From Ralstonia wenshanensis (GTDB lineage Bacteria; Pseudomonadota; Gammaproteobacteria; Burkholderiales; Burkholderiaceae): DNA of 64,000 nucleotides. How positions within the stretch are numbered: position 1 is the stretch's first letter; the number at the start of each line of letters is the position of its first letter. The stretch covers positions 3,065,501 through 3,129,500 of the forward strand of contig NZ_CP076413.1 in NCBI RefSeq assembly GCF_021173085.1, given 5' to 3'. The notes under the pieces are model-generated. The model did not search any database and had not been told where the DNA came from. It saw only the letters and a list, made by a program, of their open reading frames with translations. The position numbers were made by a program, and so were the translations under genes. This document shows, one piece after another, positions 25,524-34,682 of this stretch.

Positions 25524-25789
25524 CCGTCAGGCGGTCGACGATCGCAAACGTTGCATGCACCGCACAACCGGTGCAACCACCGCTTCCATCCCCCTGCATG
25601 CGTGCATCGCACACCACAACCAAGGGAAAACCCACCCCCATTCTTGCTGCGTTGCACGGTGTTCGGAATGTCACGCGATGCTACGATGCCTCGACCCACA
25701 GCTGTCTGCCAGTTTCCACAAGAAGCGGCGCAGGCAGCACCAAAAGAGACCTGCTGTCGGTGATCCCGACACACCCACCCGGAGCACGC

Positions 25790-28700
25790 ATGAATGCCCC
25801 TCTGAACGACGCGCTACGCCGCGCGCTCGAAACCGTTTCCCTTGACGACAAGTACACGCTCGAGCGTGGCCGCATCTACATCAGCGGCACGCAGGCACTG
25901 GTGCGTCTGCCGATGCTGCAGCAGGAGCGCGACCGCGCCGCTGGGCTGAATACGGCGGGCTTCATCTCCGGCTACCGCGGCTCGCCGCTGGGCGCGCTGG
26001 ACCAGGCCTTGTGGAAGGCCAAGAAGCATCTGGCCGGGCACAACATCGTCTTCCAGGCGGGGCTCAACGAAGACCTGGCCGCCACGGCGGTCTGGGGCTC
26101 GCAGCAGGTCAATCTGTACCCGAACGCCAAGTTCAGCGGCGTGTTCGGCATGTGGTACGGCAAGGGGCCGGGCGTGGACCGCACCATCGACGTGTTCAAA
26201 CACGCCAACTCGGCGGGCTCGTCCGCGCATGGCGGCGTGCTGGTGCTGGCAGGCGATGACCACGCCGCCAAGTCGTCCACGCTGGCGCATCAGTCCGAGC
26301 ACGTCTTCAAGGCGGCCGGCATTCCGGTGCTGTATCCGTCGAACGTGCAGGAATACCTCGACTACGGCCTGCATGGCTGGGCGATGAGCCGCTATTCCGG
26401 CCTGTGGGTGTCGATGAAGTGCGTGACGGACGTGGTGGAATCGTCCGCGTCGGTGGATGTGGATCCGCATCGCGCACAGATCATCCTGCCCGAAGATTTC
26501 GTCATGCCGCAGGGCGGCCTGAACATCCGCTGGCCCGATCCGCCGCTGGTGCAGGAAGCCCGCCTGCTCGACTACAAGTGGTACGCCGGCCTGTCGTATG
26601 TGCGCGCCAACAAGCTGGACCGCGTGGTGCTCGACTCGCCCCAGGCGCGCTTCGGGATCATGACCGCCGGCAAGGCGTACCTCGACGTGCGCCAGGCGCT
26701 GGTCGACCTCGGCCTTGATGAGGAAACCTGCCGCCGCATCGGCATCCGCCTGTACAAGGTCGGCTGCGTGTGGCCGCTGGAAGCGCACGGCGCGCGTGCG
26801 TTTGCCGAAGGGCTGCAAGAGATTCTGGTGGTGGAAGAGAAGCGCCAGATCCTGGAATACCAACTCAAGGAAGAGCTGTACAACTACCGCGACGACGTGC
26901 GCCCGCGCGTGTACGGCAAGTTTGACGAACGCGACAACGCCGGCGGCGAATGGTCGGTGCCGATGGCCAACTGGCTGCTGCCGGCGCACTACGAGCTGTC
27001 GCCTGCGCTGATCGCGCGCGCCATCGCCACGCGTCTGGAAAAGTTTGAGCTGCCGTCGGACGTGCGCGCACGCATTGCCTCGCGCATCGCCATCATCGAT
27101 GCCAAGGAGAAGGCGTTGGCCAAGCCGCGCGTCACTGCCGAGCGCAAGCCTTGGTTCTGCTCGGGCTGCCCGCACAACACATCGACCAACGTGCCGGAAG
27201 GCTCGCGCGCGCTGGCCGGCATCGGCTGCCACTACATGACCGTGTGGATGGACCGCCGCACCGACACCTTCAGCCAGATGGGCGGCGAAGGCGTGGCGTG
27301 GATCGGCCAAATGCCGTTCTCGGGCGACAAGCACGTGTTCGCCAACCTGGGTGACGGCACGTATTACCACTCTGGCCTGCTGGCGATCCGCGCATCGATC
27401 GCGGCCAAGGTGAACATCACCTACAAGATCCTCTACAACGACGCCGTGGCCATGACGGGCGGCCAGCCGGTCGACGGCCCGCTGTCTGTGCCGCAGATTG
27501 CCGCGCAGGTGCATGCCGAAGGCACCTCGCGCATCGTCATCGTCACGGACGAGCCCGAGAAGTACAACGCCGCTATCAAGCTGCCCGAAGGCGTAACGGT
27601 GCATCACCGCGATCGCCTCGACGCGATCCAGCGCGAGCTGCGCGAGGTGCAAGGCACCAGCGTGCTGATCTACGACCAGACCTGCGCGACGGAAAAGCGC
27701 CGCCGCCGCAAGCGCGGCACGATGGTCGATCCGGCACGCCGCGCGTTCATCAACGACGCGGTGTGCGAAGGCTGCGGCGATTGCTCGGTCAAGTCGAACT
27801 GCCTGTCGGTCGAACCGCTGGACACGGAGCTGGGCACCAAGCGCAAGATCAACCAGTCGTCGTGCAACAAGGATTTCTCGTGCGTGAACGGCTTCTGCCC
27901 GAGCTTCGTGACGGCCGAAGGCGCGCAGGTGCGCAAGCCGGAATCGCACGGCGTGTCGATGGAGGGCCTGCCGCTGCTGCCGCATCCTGAGCTGCCCGCC
28001 ATCCAGCGCGCGTATGGCGTGCTGGTGACCGGTGTGGGCGGCACGGGCGTGGTCACCATCGGCGGCCTGCTCGGCATGGCAGCGCACATCGAAGGCAAGG
28101 GCGTGACCGTGCTCGACATGGCAGGCCTGGCGCAGAAAGGCGGCGCGGTGCTCTCGCACGTGCAGATCGGCGAGCGTCCGGATTCGATCCACGCCACGCG
28201 CATCGCCATGGGCGAGGCTGACCTGGTGATCGGCTGCGACGCGATTGTCTCGGCATCAGACGAAGTGCTGTCGAAGGTGCAGCACGGACAGACGCGCGCC
28301 ATCGTCAACAGCACGGCATCGCCCACGGCTGACTTCATCAAGAACCCGAACTGGCGCTTCCCGGGCAGCTCGGCCGAGGCGGACATCCGCGCGGCCGTCG
28401 GCGATGCCTGCGCATTTGAAGATGCCAACACGCTGGCCGTGCGCCTGCTGGGCGATGCCATCTTCACCAACCCGCTGGTGCTGGGCTTTGCATGGCAGAA
28501 GGGCTGGGTTCCGCTGACGTACGACGCGCTCATTCGCGCGATCGAACTCAACGGCGTCGCCGTCGAAAAGAACAAGACCGCGTTCGAATGGGGCCGCCAC
28601 CTCGCGCAAGACCGCGAGGCGGTGCTCAAGCTCGCCGGCGATGCGCCGCGTGCCAAGGCCGACGTCATCGCCCTGCCCTCGCTGGACACGCTCATCGCCC

Positions 28701-29350
28701 GCCGTGTCGATCTGCTGACCGCGTACCAGAACGCAGCGTATGCCGCAGAATTCCGCGCGGTGGTGGAACGCATGCGTGCAGCAGAGGCCGCCGTGGTGGG
28801 TGCGGGCCAACCCCTGGCGCTCACGGAAGCGGTGGCGCGCAACCTGTCGAAGCTGATGGCGTACAAGGACGAATACGAAGTCGCCCGCCTGTACACCGAC
28901 CCGGCGTTCCTCGACAAGCTGCGCGCGCAGTTCGAAGGCGAACCCGGCCGCGACTATCAGCTCAACTTCTGGCTCGCACCGCCCATGATCGCCAAGCGTG
29001 ACGAGAAGGGCCACCTGGTCAAGCAACGCTTCGGTCCGAGCACGATGCGCATCTTCAAGGTGCTCGCCAAGCTCAAGGGCCTGCGCGGCACGGCGCTCGA
29101 CCTCTTCGGCAAGACCGAAGAGCGCCGCACCGAGCGCGCGCTGATCGGCGAATACCGCGCGCTGGTCGATGAACTCGTGAAGGGACTGACGGCGCAGAAG
29201 CTCGGGCAAGCCGTGGAACTGGCTCGCCTGCCGGAGGATATCCGCGGCTTCGGCCACGTGAAGGAAGCCAACCTGGCGGCGGCGCGCATTCGCTGGAACA
29301 AGCTGCTGACACAGTGGCGCGATCCGGCGGCGGCGCAGCGGGCAGCCTGA
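25790..29350 (+). CDS. Fused indolepyruvate:ferredoxin oxidoreductase
   Basis: A single-chain 2-oxoacid:ferredoxin oxidoreductase of 1186 residues, expected to decarboxylate arylpyruvates to aryl-CoA with reduction of ferredoxin or a surrogate. Order: pyrimidine-binding alpha part (about 20-440, with ISGYRGSPLGALD and GLNEDLAATAVWGSQ), TPP-binding part (about 450-640, starting at CSGCPHN, Cys457/Cys460, and GDGTYYHSGLLAIRA), an iron-sulfur motif CEGCGDCSVKSNC (Cys659, 662, 665, 671), the gamma (POR catalytic) part (about 740-920, VTGVGGTGVVTIGGLL) and a C-terminal helical extension (about 930-1180) found in the proteobacterial fused form. ATG 25790 follows CGGAGCACGC. It sits alone and ends at a strong terminator. 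Confidence 0.93.
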   Translation: MNAPLNDALRRALETVSLDDKYTLERGRIYISGTQALVRLPMLQQERDRAAGLNTAGFISGYRGSPLGALDQALWKAKKHLAGHNIVFQAGLNEDLAATAVWGSQQVNLYPNAKFSGVFGMWYGKGPGVDRTIDVFKHANSAGSSAHGGVLVLAGDDHAAKSSTLAHQSEHVFKAAGIPVLYPSNVQEYLDYGLHGWAMSRYSGLWVSMKCVTDVVESSASVDVDPHRAQIILPEDFVMPQGGLNIRWPDPPLVQEARLLDYKWYAGLSYVRANKLDRVVLDSPQARFGIMTAGKAYLDVRQALVDLGLDEETCRRIGIRLYKVGCVWPLEAHGARAFAEGLQEILVVEEKRQILEYQLKEELYNYRDDVRPRVYGKFDERDNAGGEWSVPMANWLLPAHYELSPALIARAIATRLEKFELPSDVRARIASRIAIIDAKEKALAKPRVTAERKPWFCSGCPHNTSTNVPEGSRALAGIGCHYMTVWMDRRTDTFSQMGGEGVAWIGQMPFSGDKHVFANLGDGTYYHSGLLAIRASIAAKVNITYKILYNDAVAMTGGQPVDGPLSVPQIAAQVHAEGTSRIVIVTDEPEKYNAAIKLPEGVTVHHRDRLDAIQRELREVQGTSVLIYDQTCATEKRRRRKRGTMVDPARRAFINDAVCEGCGDCSVKSNCLSVEPLDTELGTKRKINQSSCNKDFSCVNGFCPSFVTAEGAQVRKPESHGVSMEGLPLLPHPELPAIQRAYGVLVTGVGGTGVVTIGGLLGMAAHIEGKGVTVLDMAGLAQKGGAVLSHVQIGERPDSIHATRIAMGEADLVIGCDAIVSASDEVLSKVQHGQTRAIVNSTASPTADFIKNPNWRFPGSSAEADIRAAVGDACAFEDANTLAVRLLGDAIFTNPLVLGFAWQKGWVPLTYDALIRAIELNGVAVEKNKTAFEWGRHLAQDREAVLKLAGDAPRAKADVIALPSLDTLIARRVDLLTAYQNAAYAAEFRAVVERMRAAEAAVVGAGQPLALTEAVARNLSKLMAYKDEYEVARLYTDPAFLDKLRAQFEGEPGRDYQLNFWLAPPMIAKRDEKGHLVKQRFGPSTMRIFKVLAKLKGLRGTALDLFGKTEERRTERALIGEYRALVDELVKGLTAQKLGQAVELARLPEDIRGFGHVKEANLAAARIRWNKLLTQWRDPAAAQRAA

Positions 29351-29376
29351 TCGGCGCTAGGCATTCAGCATCACCA

Positions 29377-29411
29377 TAAAAAAACGGAGGCTTCGGCCTC
29401 CGTTTTTTTTT
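29377..29411. terminator. Bidirectional terminator between IOR and exonuclease I genes
   Basis: AACGGAGGC (29383-29391), TTCG, GCCTCCGTT (29396-29404), with an A-run on the left and a T-run on the right. It serves the plus-strand oxidoreductase and the minus-strand sbcB, whose stop is 18 bases away. Confidence 0.92.
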
Positions 29412-29428
29412 GATGCGCGCTGGCTTCG

Positions 29429-30862
29429 TCAGCCCGGCACGATCTGCTGCGCGTAGTCGTACAGATCCTGCAAGATGGTCTGCGCACGCGTGTCGCCGTT
29501 CTCCGCCGCTTCCGCGCCCAACTGTTGAAGCCGCTCGCCAAAAATTTCGAACGTCATATAGCCGTCACGGCCCTCAAACAGGCGCTCGGCGCGCAACTGC
29601 TCCCACTGCTCGTATTCCTCTTCGTTCAACGTATCGGGAAAGTTGCGTGCGCGGTAATGGAACAGCAATTCAGGCAGACGCGCATCGGCAAACTCCGCAT
29701 GCAGACGCGCGAGCTGTTCGCCGCTGAGCGTGCGCAGTTCGTTGAGCAGGCGGCGATCGTCGTTGCCGACAAATCCGCCGTACAGGTTCTGGTCGACGTC
29801 TTCGATCGGCTCCAGTTCGCGGGCGTATACCTGACGCCACGTTTCGCGCATGTCGGGCGCGCCCTGGGCGATGGCGGCATGGCGCTCGATCGTGGCGAAG
29901 TCGATGCCCCAGCGTTCTGCCTGCGCGGGCTGCAGCGTCTTCATGTTGCTGATGACGATGGGCGACTTGTTGATGTGGATCGACTTGATCGGCAGCCGCG
30001 TGGTGCCTTCTGCCAGATCGGCTGTGCGCGTGAACATGCGCTCGCGGATCGTCGCCACATCCATGTGGAACAGCTCGGACGGGTCGAACGCCAGATCCCA
30101 CACGATCAGTTCGTTCTTGTTGGTCGGATGACCACCCAGCGGCCACACCACGGCCATGCAGCCGCGCTCGACGCCGTACATGCCGGAGATGTGCAGCAGC
30201 GGCCGCGGCGCATCGCCAATCTCGGCCACCACGCGGTCTTTCTTGCGCAGCGCCAGGCAGAAATCGAACAGGCGCGGCTGCGCGTTGCGAATCAGACGCG
30301 CCAGCGCGATCGTCGCGCGCACATCGGACACCGCATCGTGCGCCGCATCGTGCACCAAGCCGTTGGCCTTGGACAGATGCTCCAGCTTGAAGCTCGGCCT
30401 GCCGTCTTCATGCGTCGGCCATTGGATGCCTTCCGGGCGCAGCGCCCACGTGGTGCGCACCACGTCGAGCAGATCCCAGCGCCCGCATTCGTTCTGCCAC
30501 TCGCGCGCATACGGGTCGATCAGGTTGCGCCAGAACAGGTGGCGCGTCACCTCGTCATCAAAACGGATGGTGTTGTAGCCGACGCCGATGGTGCCGGGCG
30601 TGCCGAGTTCGCGCTCGATCGCCTGCGCGAAACGGTATTCCGGAATGCCTTGCCGGGCGCACTGCTGCGGCGTGATGCCGGTGATGAGGCATGACACCGG
30701 ATCGGGCAGCCAGTCGTTGGAGGGCTGGCAGAACAGTTCGACCGGCTCGCCGATCTCGTTGAGTTCGGCATCGGTGCGGATGCCGGCAAACTGCGCGGGG
30801 CGATCACGGCGCGGCACGGCGCCGAACGTTTCGTAGTCGTGCCAGAGAAAGGTGGGAGTCAC
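29429..30862 (-). CDS. sbcB: Exodeoxyribonuclease I
   Basis: Processive 3'-5' single-strand DNA exonuclease used in mismatch repair and recombination. 477 residues, the usual size. DEDDh active-site motifs: LWHDYETFG near the N-terminus (Asp9, Glu11), VGYNTIRFDDE, and HDAAHDAVSDVRATIALA (ExoIII motif with His/Asp); the SH3-like and C-terminal helical domains follow. GTG 30862 is chosen (MTPTFLWHDYETFG); an in-frame TTG two codons earlier is less likely. Confidence 0.95.
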   Translation of the reverse strand: MTPTFLWHDYETFGAVPRRDRPAQFAGIRTDAELNEIGEPVELFCQPSNDWLPDPVSCLITGITPQQCARQGIPEYRFAQAIERELGTPGTIGVGYNTIRFDDEVTRHLFWRNLIDPYAREWQNECGRWDLLDVVRTTWALRPEGIQWPTHEDGRPSFKLEHLSKANGLVHDAAHDAVSDVRATIALARLIRNAQPRLFDFCLALRKKDRVVAEIGDAPRPLLHISGMYGVERGCMAVVWPLGGHPTNKNELIVWDLAFDPSELFHMDVATIRERMFTRTADLAEGTTRLPIKSIHINKSPIVISNMKTLQPAQAERWGIDFATIERHAAIAQGAPDMRETWRQVYARELEPIEDVDQNLYGGFVGNDDRRLLNELRTLSGEQLARLHAEFADARLPELLFHYRARNFPDTLNEEEYEQWEQLRAERLFEGRDGYMTFEIFGERLQQLGAEAAENGDTRAQTILQDLYDYAQQIVPG

Positions 30863-30944
30863 GGGCAAGGCGGCAGCTCGTTGGAAAGACTGAAGATGCC
30901 GGCATGTTAACAGTGTTGCCCATCCCGCACGCCCTCCTCGGCGG

Positions 30945-30958
30945 TTGACTCACATCAA
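30945..30958. promoter_or_regulatory. FNR/ANR-type box upstream of adhP
   Basis: TTGAC-TCAC-ATCAA matches the FNR family consensus TTGAT-N4-ATCAA with one mismatch, 57 bases before the adhP start. It suggests induction at low oxygen. Confidence 0.5.
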
Positions 30959-31015
30959 CCCACCCCCGCCAGGCGTCGACCAGACTGGTATCTCCCCCCA
31001 ACCAGGAGATGTCTC

Positions 31016-32038
31016 ATGGCCCAGTCGATGAAAGCCGCGGTAGTCCATGCGTTTGGCGAACCCTTGCGCATTGAGGAAGTGCCGGTTCCCACACCTGGGC
31101 GCGGACAGATTCTTGTCAAGATCGCGGCCTCGGGCGTCTGTCATACGGACCTGCACGCCGCCGATGGCGACTGGCCCGTCAAGCCAAGCCTGCCGTTCAT
31201 CCCCGGGCACGAAGGGGTGGGTTATGTGGCGGCCGTCGGCGAAGGCGTGACCGCCGTCAAGGAAGGCGACCGCGTGGGCGTGCCCTGGCTCTACACCGCC
31301 TGCGGCCACTGCGAGCACTGCCTGAGCGGCTGGGAAACCCTCTGCCACGAGCAGCAGAACACCGGCTACTCCGTCAACGGCGGCTATGCCGAATACGTAC
31401 TGGCTGACCCGAACTACGTCGGCCACCTGCCCGCGCAGGTCAGCTTCGAAGAGATCGCACCCATCCTCTGCGCGGGGGTGACCGTCTACAAAGGCATCCG
31501 CATGACCGATACGCGGCCCGGCCAGTGGATCGCCATTTCCGGCATTGGCGGCCTGGGCCACGTGGCGGTGCAATATGCGATTGCGATGGGCCTGCACGTG
31601 GTGGCCGTCGACGTGGCGCCAGAGAAACTTGCGCTCGCGCGCGAGCTGGGGGCCAAGCTCGTCGTCGATGCCTCACAACAGGACCCGGCGGCCGTGATCC
31701 AGAAAGAGATCGGCGGTGTGCACGGCGTGCTGGTGACGGCCGTGTCGCGCAGCGCCTTTGCGCAAGCGCTGGGCATGGTGCGGCGCGGCGGGACGATCTC
31801 GCTCAATGGGCTGCCGCCGGGCGATTTTCCGCTGCCGATCTTCTCCACGGTGCTCAACGGCATCACCGTGCGGGGCTCGATTGTGGGCACGCGGCGCGAC
31901 TTGCAGGAGTCATTGCAGTTTGCCGCCGAGGGGTTGGTACGCGCCCACATTCACCGCGACAAGCTCGACAACATCAACCAAGTGTTCGCCGATCTGAAGG
32001 CCGGCAAGGTGGATGGCCGCATCGTCCTGACGCTCTGA
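31016..32038 (+). CDS. adhP: Zinc-dependent alcohol dehydrogenase (AdhP type)
   Basis: Medium-chain NAD-dependent alcohol dehydrogenase oxidising ethanol and related alcohols or reducing aldehydes, 340 residues. Catalytic zinc ligands Cys42 (SGVCHTDLH) and His65/Glu66 (PGHEGVG); structural zinc Cys96, 99, 102 and 110 ([15 protein letters not shown]); NAD-binding GIGGLGHVA near 172-180. Shine-Dalgarno CCAGGAGATGTC. An FNR-type box lies 57 bases upstream and a fermentative-type D-lactate dehydrogenase follows after 59 bases, so low-oxygen redox balancing is a reasonable role. Confidence 0.92.
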   Translation: MAQSMKAAVVHAFGEPLRIEEVPVPTPGRGQILVKIAASGVCHTDLHAADGDWPVKPSLPFIPGHEGVGYVAAVGEGVTAVKEGDRVGVPWLYTACGHCEHCLSGWETLCHEQQNTGYSVNGGYAEYVLADPNYVGHLPAQVSFEEIAPILCAGVTVYKGIRMTDTRPGQWIAISGIGGLGHVAVQYAIAMGLHVVAVDVAPEKLALARELGAKLVVDASQQDPAAVIQKEIGGVHGVLVTAVSRSAFAQALGMVRRGGTISLNGLPPGDFPLPIFSTVLNGITVRGSIVGTRRDLQESLQFAAEGLVRAHIHRDKLDNINQVFADLKAGKVDGRIVLTL

Positions 32039-32097
32039 GCGCCGGCACCCGGCGGTGCGAGTAAGCTGCAGGCATCACGTCCGCTTGCCCCACCGCC

Positions 32098-33093
32098 ATG
32101 CGCATTCTCTTTTTCAGCAGCCACCGTTACGACGAAGACAGCTTCCGCGCCTCACTCGCGCGCGGCGGTCATAGCTTCGACCTCGTTTTCCAGCGCGCGC
32201 ACCTTGAAGCGCAAACGGCGCCCCTCGCAGCGGGCTTTGAAGCGGTGTGCCCGTTCGTGAATGATTGCCTCGAAGCGGAGGTGCTCGAAGCGCTGGCAGC
32301 GGGGGGTACGCGGCTGATCGCGCTGCGCTCGGCAGGCTTCAACCATGTCGACCTGCCCGCCGCTCAGCGCCTGGGGCTGACGGTGGTACGCGTGCCGGCG
32401 TATTCGCCGCACGCGGTGGCCGAACATGCGGTCGGCATGATCCTCACGCTCAACCGGCGGCTGCACCGTGCCTGCAACCGCACGCGCGAAGGCGATTTCT
32501 CATTGGATGGATTGCTGGGCTTCGACCTGGCGGGCAAGACCGTCGGCGTGGTCGGCACGGGGCAGATCGGGCAGGTGTTCGCGCGCATCATGGCGGGCTT
32601 CGGCTGCCAGTTGCTGGCATTCGATCCGTTTCCGCAGGCGTCGCTTGCGGCGCTGGGCGTGCGTTACGTGCCGCTGCCTGAATTGCTGGCGCAGGCCGAT
32701 ATCGTCAGCCTGCACTGTCCGCTCAACGCCGATACGCATCACCTGGTCGACGCCAGCGCGCTGGCGAGCATGAAGCCGGGCGCGATGCTCATCAACACAA
32801 GCCGCGGCGGTCTGGTCGACAGCCCCGCGCTGATCGACGCCCTCAAGACCGGTCAGCTCGGCCACCTCGGGCTGGACGTGTACGAAGAAGAGGCCGATCT
32901 GTTCTTCGAAGACCGCTCCGCCGACGTGCTGCAGGATGACGTGCTGGCGCGGCTGCTGAGCTTTCCCAACGTCATCGTGACCGCGCATCAGGCGTTCTTC
33001 ACACGCGAGGCGCTGGCGGGCATTGCCGACACCACGCTCGCCAACGTAGCAGCGTGGGCGGCAGGCACGCCCGTCAATGTGGTGAAGGCCTAG
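32098..33093 (+). CDS. ldhA: D-2-hydroxyacid dehydrogenase, D-lactate dehydrogenase type
   Basis: NAD-dependent reduction of pyruvate to D-lactate is the likely reaction. 331 residues, close to LdhA of enterobacteria, and the N-terminus [16 protein letters not shown] is LdhA-like. Rossmann motif GVVGTGQIG (150-158); catalytic Arg236 (NTSRGGLVD), Glu264 or nearby in DVYEEE, and His297 (VTAHQAFF). Same strand as adhP. Broader 2-oxoacid specificity cannot be excluded. Confidence 0.88.
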   Translation: MRILFFSSHRYDEDSFRASLARGGHSFDLVFQRAHLEAQTAPLAAGFEAVCPFVNDCLEAEVLEALAAGGTRLIALRSAGFNHVDLPAAQRLGLTVVRVPAYSPHAVAEHAVGMILTLNRRLHRACNRTREGDFSLDGLLGFDLAGKTVGVVGTGQIGQVFARIMAGFGCQLLAFDPFPQASLAALGVRYVPLPELLAQADIVSLHCPLNADTHHLVDASALASMKPGAMLINTSRGGLVDSPALIDALKTGQLGHLGLDVYEEEADLFFEDRSADVLQDDVLARLLSFPNVIVTAHQAFFTREALAGIADTTLANVAAWAAGTPVNVVKA

Positions 33094-33102
33094 GCCGGCA
33101 CA

Positions 33103-33732
33103 TCACGCTGCCGCGGCCTTCGGCTGCGACAGTTCGCTCTCCCCTTCCTTCACGTAGATGGAGTTGCGCGGCTTGGCCAGCACGCGCCGCACCATCGGCT
33201 CGAAGAACGACAGCGGCAGGTTGTCGTAATCGGGCATGAAGGCCGCAGCGTCGTACTTGGCGCAGAACTCGGCGGTGCGCTCGAACAGCTCGGGCTGGCT
33301 GCGGTACTGCTCGCGCAGGTTCCGGTCGAGCCCGAGATGATGGAAGAAGTAGTAGCCCTGGAAGATGCCGTGCTTCTCGACCATCCACAGGTTTTCGGGG
33401 CTCACGAACGGCTTGAGGATGGCCGCGGCGATGTCCGGGTGGTTGAAGCTGCCCAGCGTATCGCCAATGTCGTGCAGCAGCGCACAGACCACGTATTCCT
33501 CGTCGCGGCCGTCGCGGTGGGCGAGCGTGGCGGTTTGCAGGGAATGCGCGAGACGATCGATCGGGAAGCCGCCGCAATCGCCATCGAGCAGTTTCAGGTG
33601 CGCGAGCACACGGTCGGGCAATGCGCGGGCAAAGGGCATGAATTCAGCCGAGATGGCGGCCCAGTCTTCGCGCGTGCCGTGCTCCATATGGGAAAACGTT
33701 GCGCGCGGGGCGGTGTGTTGCGGATCGGTCAT
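33103..33732 (-). CDS. HD-domain protein (putative phosphohydrolase)
   Basis: A 209-residue soluble protein with the metal-binding HD pattern: His in RLAHSLQTATLAH, then ALLHDIGD (the HD pair) and a late HxxxPxxL-type region. It resembles the HD proteins related to the PhnZ-like or myo-inositol oxygenase-like branch, where the HD core binds two metals (FHHLGLD and YDAAAFMPDYD segments follow). Substrate unknown. Shine-Dalgarno AAGGAGACACC before ATG 33732. Divergent from a Crp/Fnr gene, the probable regulator, with a palindrome between. Confidence 0.75.
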   Translation of the reverse strand: MTDPQHTAPRATFSHMEHGTREDWAAISAEFMPFARALPDRVLAHLKLLDGDCGGFPIDRLAHSLQTATLAHRDGRDEEYVVCALLHDIGDTLGSFNHPDIAAAILKPFVSPENLWMVEKHGIFQGYYFFHHLGLDRNLREQYRSQPELFERTAEFCAKYDAAAFMPDYDNLPLSFFEPMVRRVLAKPRNSIYVKEGESELSQPKAAAA

Positions 33733-33842
33733 TGGGGGTGTCTCCTTCGTCGCCGGAATGGTCGCGTCGGTGCCGCGTCGTATTGGTTGGATGGTGGTGC
33801 GCGGCTGGCGGACCATTCTCTGCCCGGCGCTTGCATGCAGAC

Positions 33843-33858
33843 TGTCAAGCGTTTGACA
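33843..33858. promoter_or_regulatory. Palindrome between HD-domain and Crp/Fnr genes
   Basis: TGTCAA-GCGT-TTGACA is a perfect dyad, ending one base before an in-frame ATG (33859) of the regulator. Its halves are those of a Crp/Fnr-type site in everted order, so the protein may use a non-canonical site. The right half also matches a sigma-70 -35 hexamer (TTGACA), and by symmetry so does the left half on the other strand. Confidence 0.45.
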
Positions 33859-33891
33859 ATGATCGGACCGCCCTCGCCGCATCCTGCCGCC

Positions 33892-34590
33892 ATGCCCGCA
33901 GACGCCTCCCATACCGCCCCGGCTCCTACGCCCTCGCAGCTCGCGCAGGGCTGGCTGCGCGACGCCCCCGCCGACCTGCTGGGCGAGATCGCGCCCACCG
34001 CGCGCCTGGTCACCTACCCCGACGGCGAGTGCATCCACCCGCACGGCGGCCCCGCCCAGGGCATGTTCCTGATCGTGCGCGGCCGCGTGCGCATCAGCCG
34101 GACGACCGACGGCGGCAGCGAACTCGTCTACGGCGTGCTGCGCGCGGGCGAATGGTTTGGCGAGATCGCGCTCATCGACGGCGGCGGCCGCACGCACAGC
34201 GCCCATGCGCAGGGGCCGACCACGCTCGTCCTGCTGGGCAGCGCGGCGTTCGCGCGCGTGGTGTCGGCCTACCCGGCCGGCATGTGGGCGCTGATGCAGC
34301 AGCTCTGCCAGCGCATCCGCCTGATCTTCGACGAGTTCGAACACGCCAGCGAAATGCCCGCCGATGCGCGCCTCGCCCAACGACTGCTGCAGCTTGCCCG
34401 CGCCGGCGATGGCCGCACCGTGGCCGCCAGCAATGAAGAGCTGGGCCGCATGCTGGCACGCTCGCGGCAGACGATTTCCAAGTACCTGCAGGCCTGGCAG
34501 CGCGCGGGCTGGATCCGCTGCCATTACCGCACGGTCGAGATCGTCGACACGGCAGCTTTGCGGCGGCTGATGGACGGGCACGCCTCCTGA
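33892..34590 (+). CDS. Crp/Fnr family transcriptional regulator
   Basis: A 232-residue regulator: cyclic-nucleotide-binding-like beta roll (about 30-145, with GMFLIVRGRVRIS and GEWFGEIALIDGGGRTHSA, split at the roll turns), long dimer helix, and a C-terminal winged helix (about 170-222) with ASNEELGRMLARSRQTISKYLQAW. No N-terminal cysteine cluster, so it is not an Fe-S FNR. ATG 33892 is preferred to 33859 because the latter abuts the palindrome. Likely targets are the divergent HD gene and itself. Confidence 0.87.
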   Translation: MPADASHTAPAPTPSQLAQGWLRDAPADLLGEIAPTARLVTYPDGECIHPHGGPAQGMFLIVRGRVRISRTTDGGSELVYGVLRAGEWFGEIALIDGGGRTHSAHAQGPTTLVLLGSAAFARVVSAYPAGMWALMQQLCQRIRLIFDEFEHASEMPADARLAQRLLQLARAGDGRTVAASNEELGRMLARSRQTISKYLQAWQRAGWIRCHYRTVEIVDTAALRRLMDGHAS

Positions 34591-34682
34591 GCGTGCCCTG
34601 CGCATGGGGCACGCGCGCCGCAATCTCCGCCGATAGAATGGTTTTTTGCTGCGCCGATCTACCCCCCACCGCTCCCATCTTC

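Noticed and set aside
24923-25789. N-terminal extension of the indolepyruvate oxidoreductase frame upstream of 25790
   Set aside because: It overlaps the MocR gene in another frame and has no similarity to the enzyme family; ATG 25790 has a good ribosome binding site and the expected N-terminus.
25814-28192. A 792-codon open frame on the minus strand opposite the indolepyruvate oxidoreductase
   Set aside because: It is the antisense shadow of a well-supported gene in G+C-rich DNA; the translation is His/Arg/Ala-rich with no domain signature.
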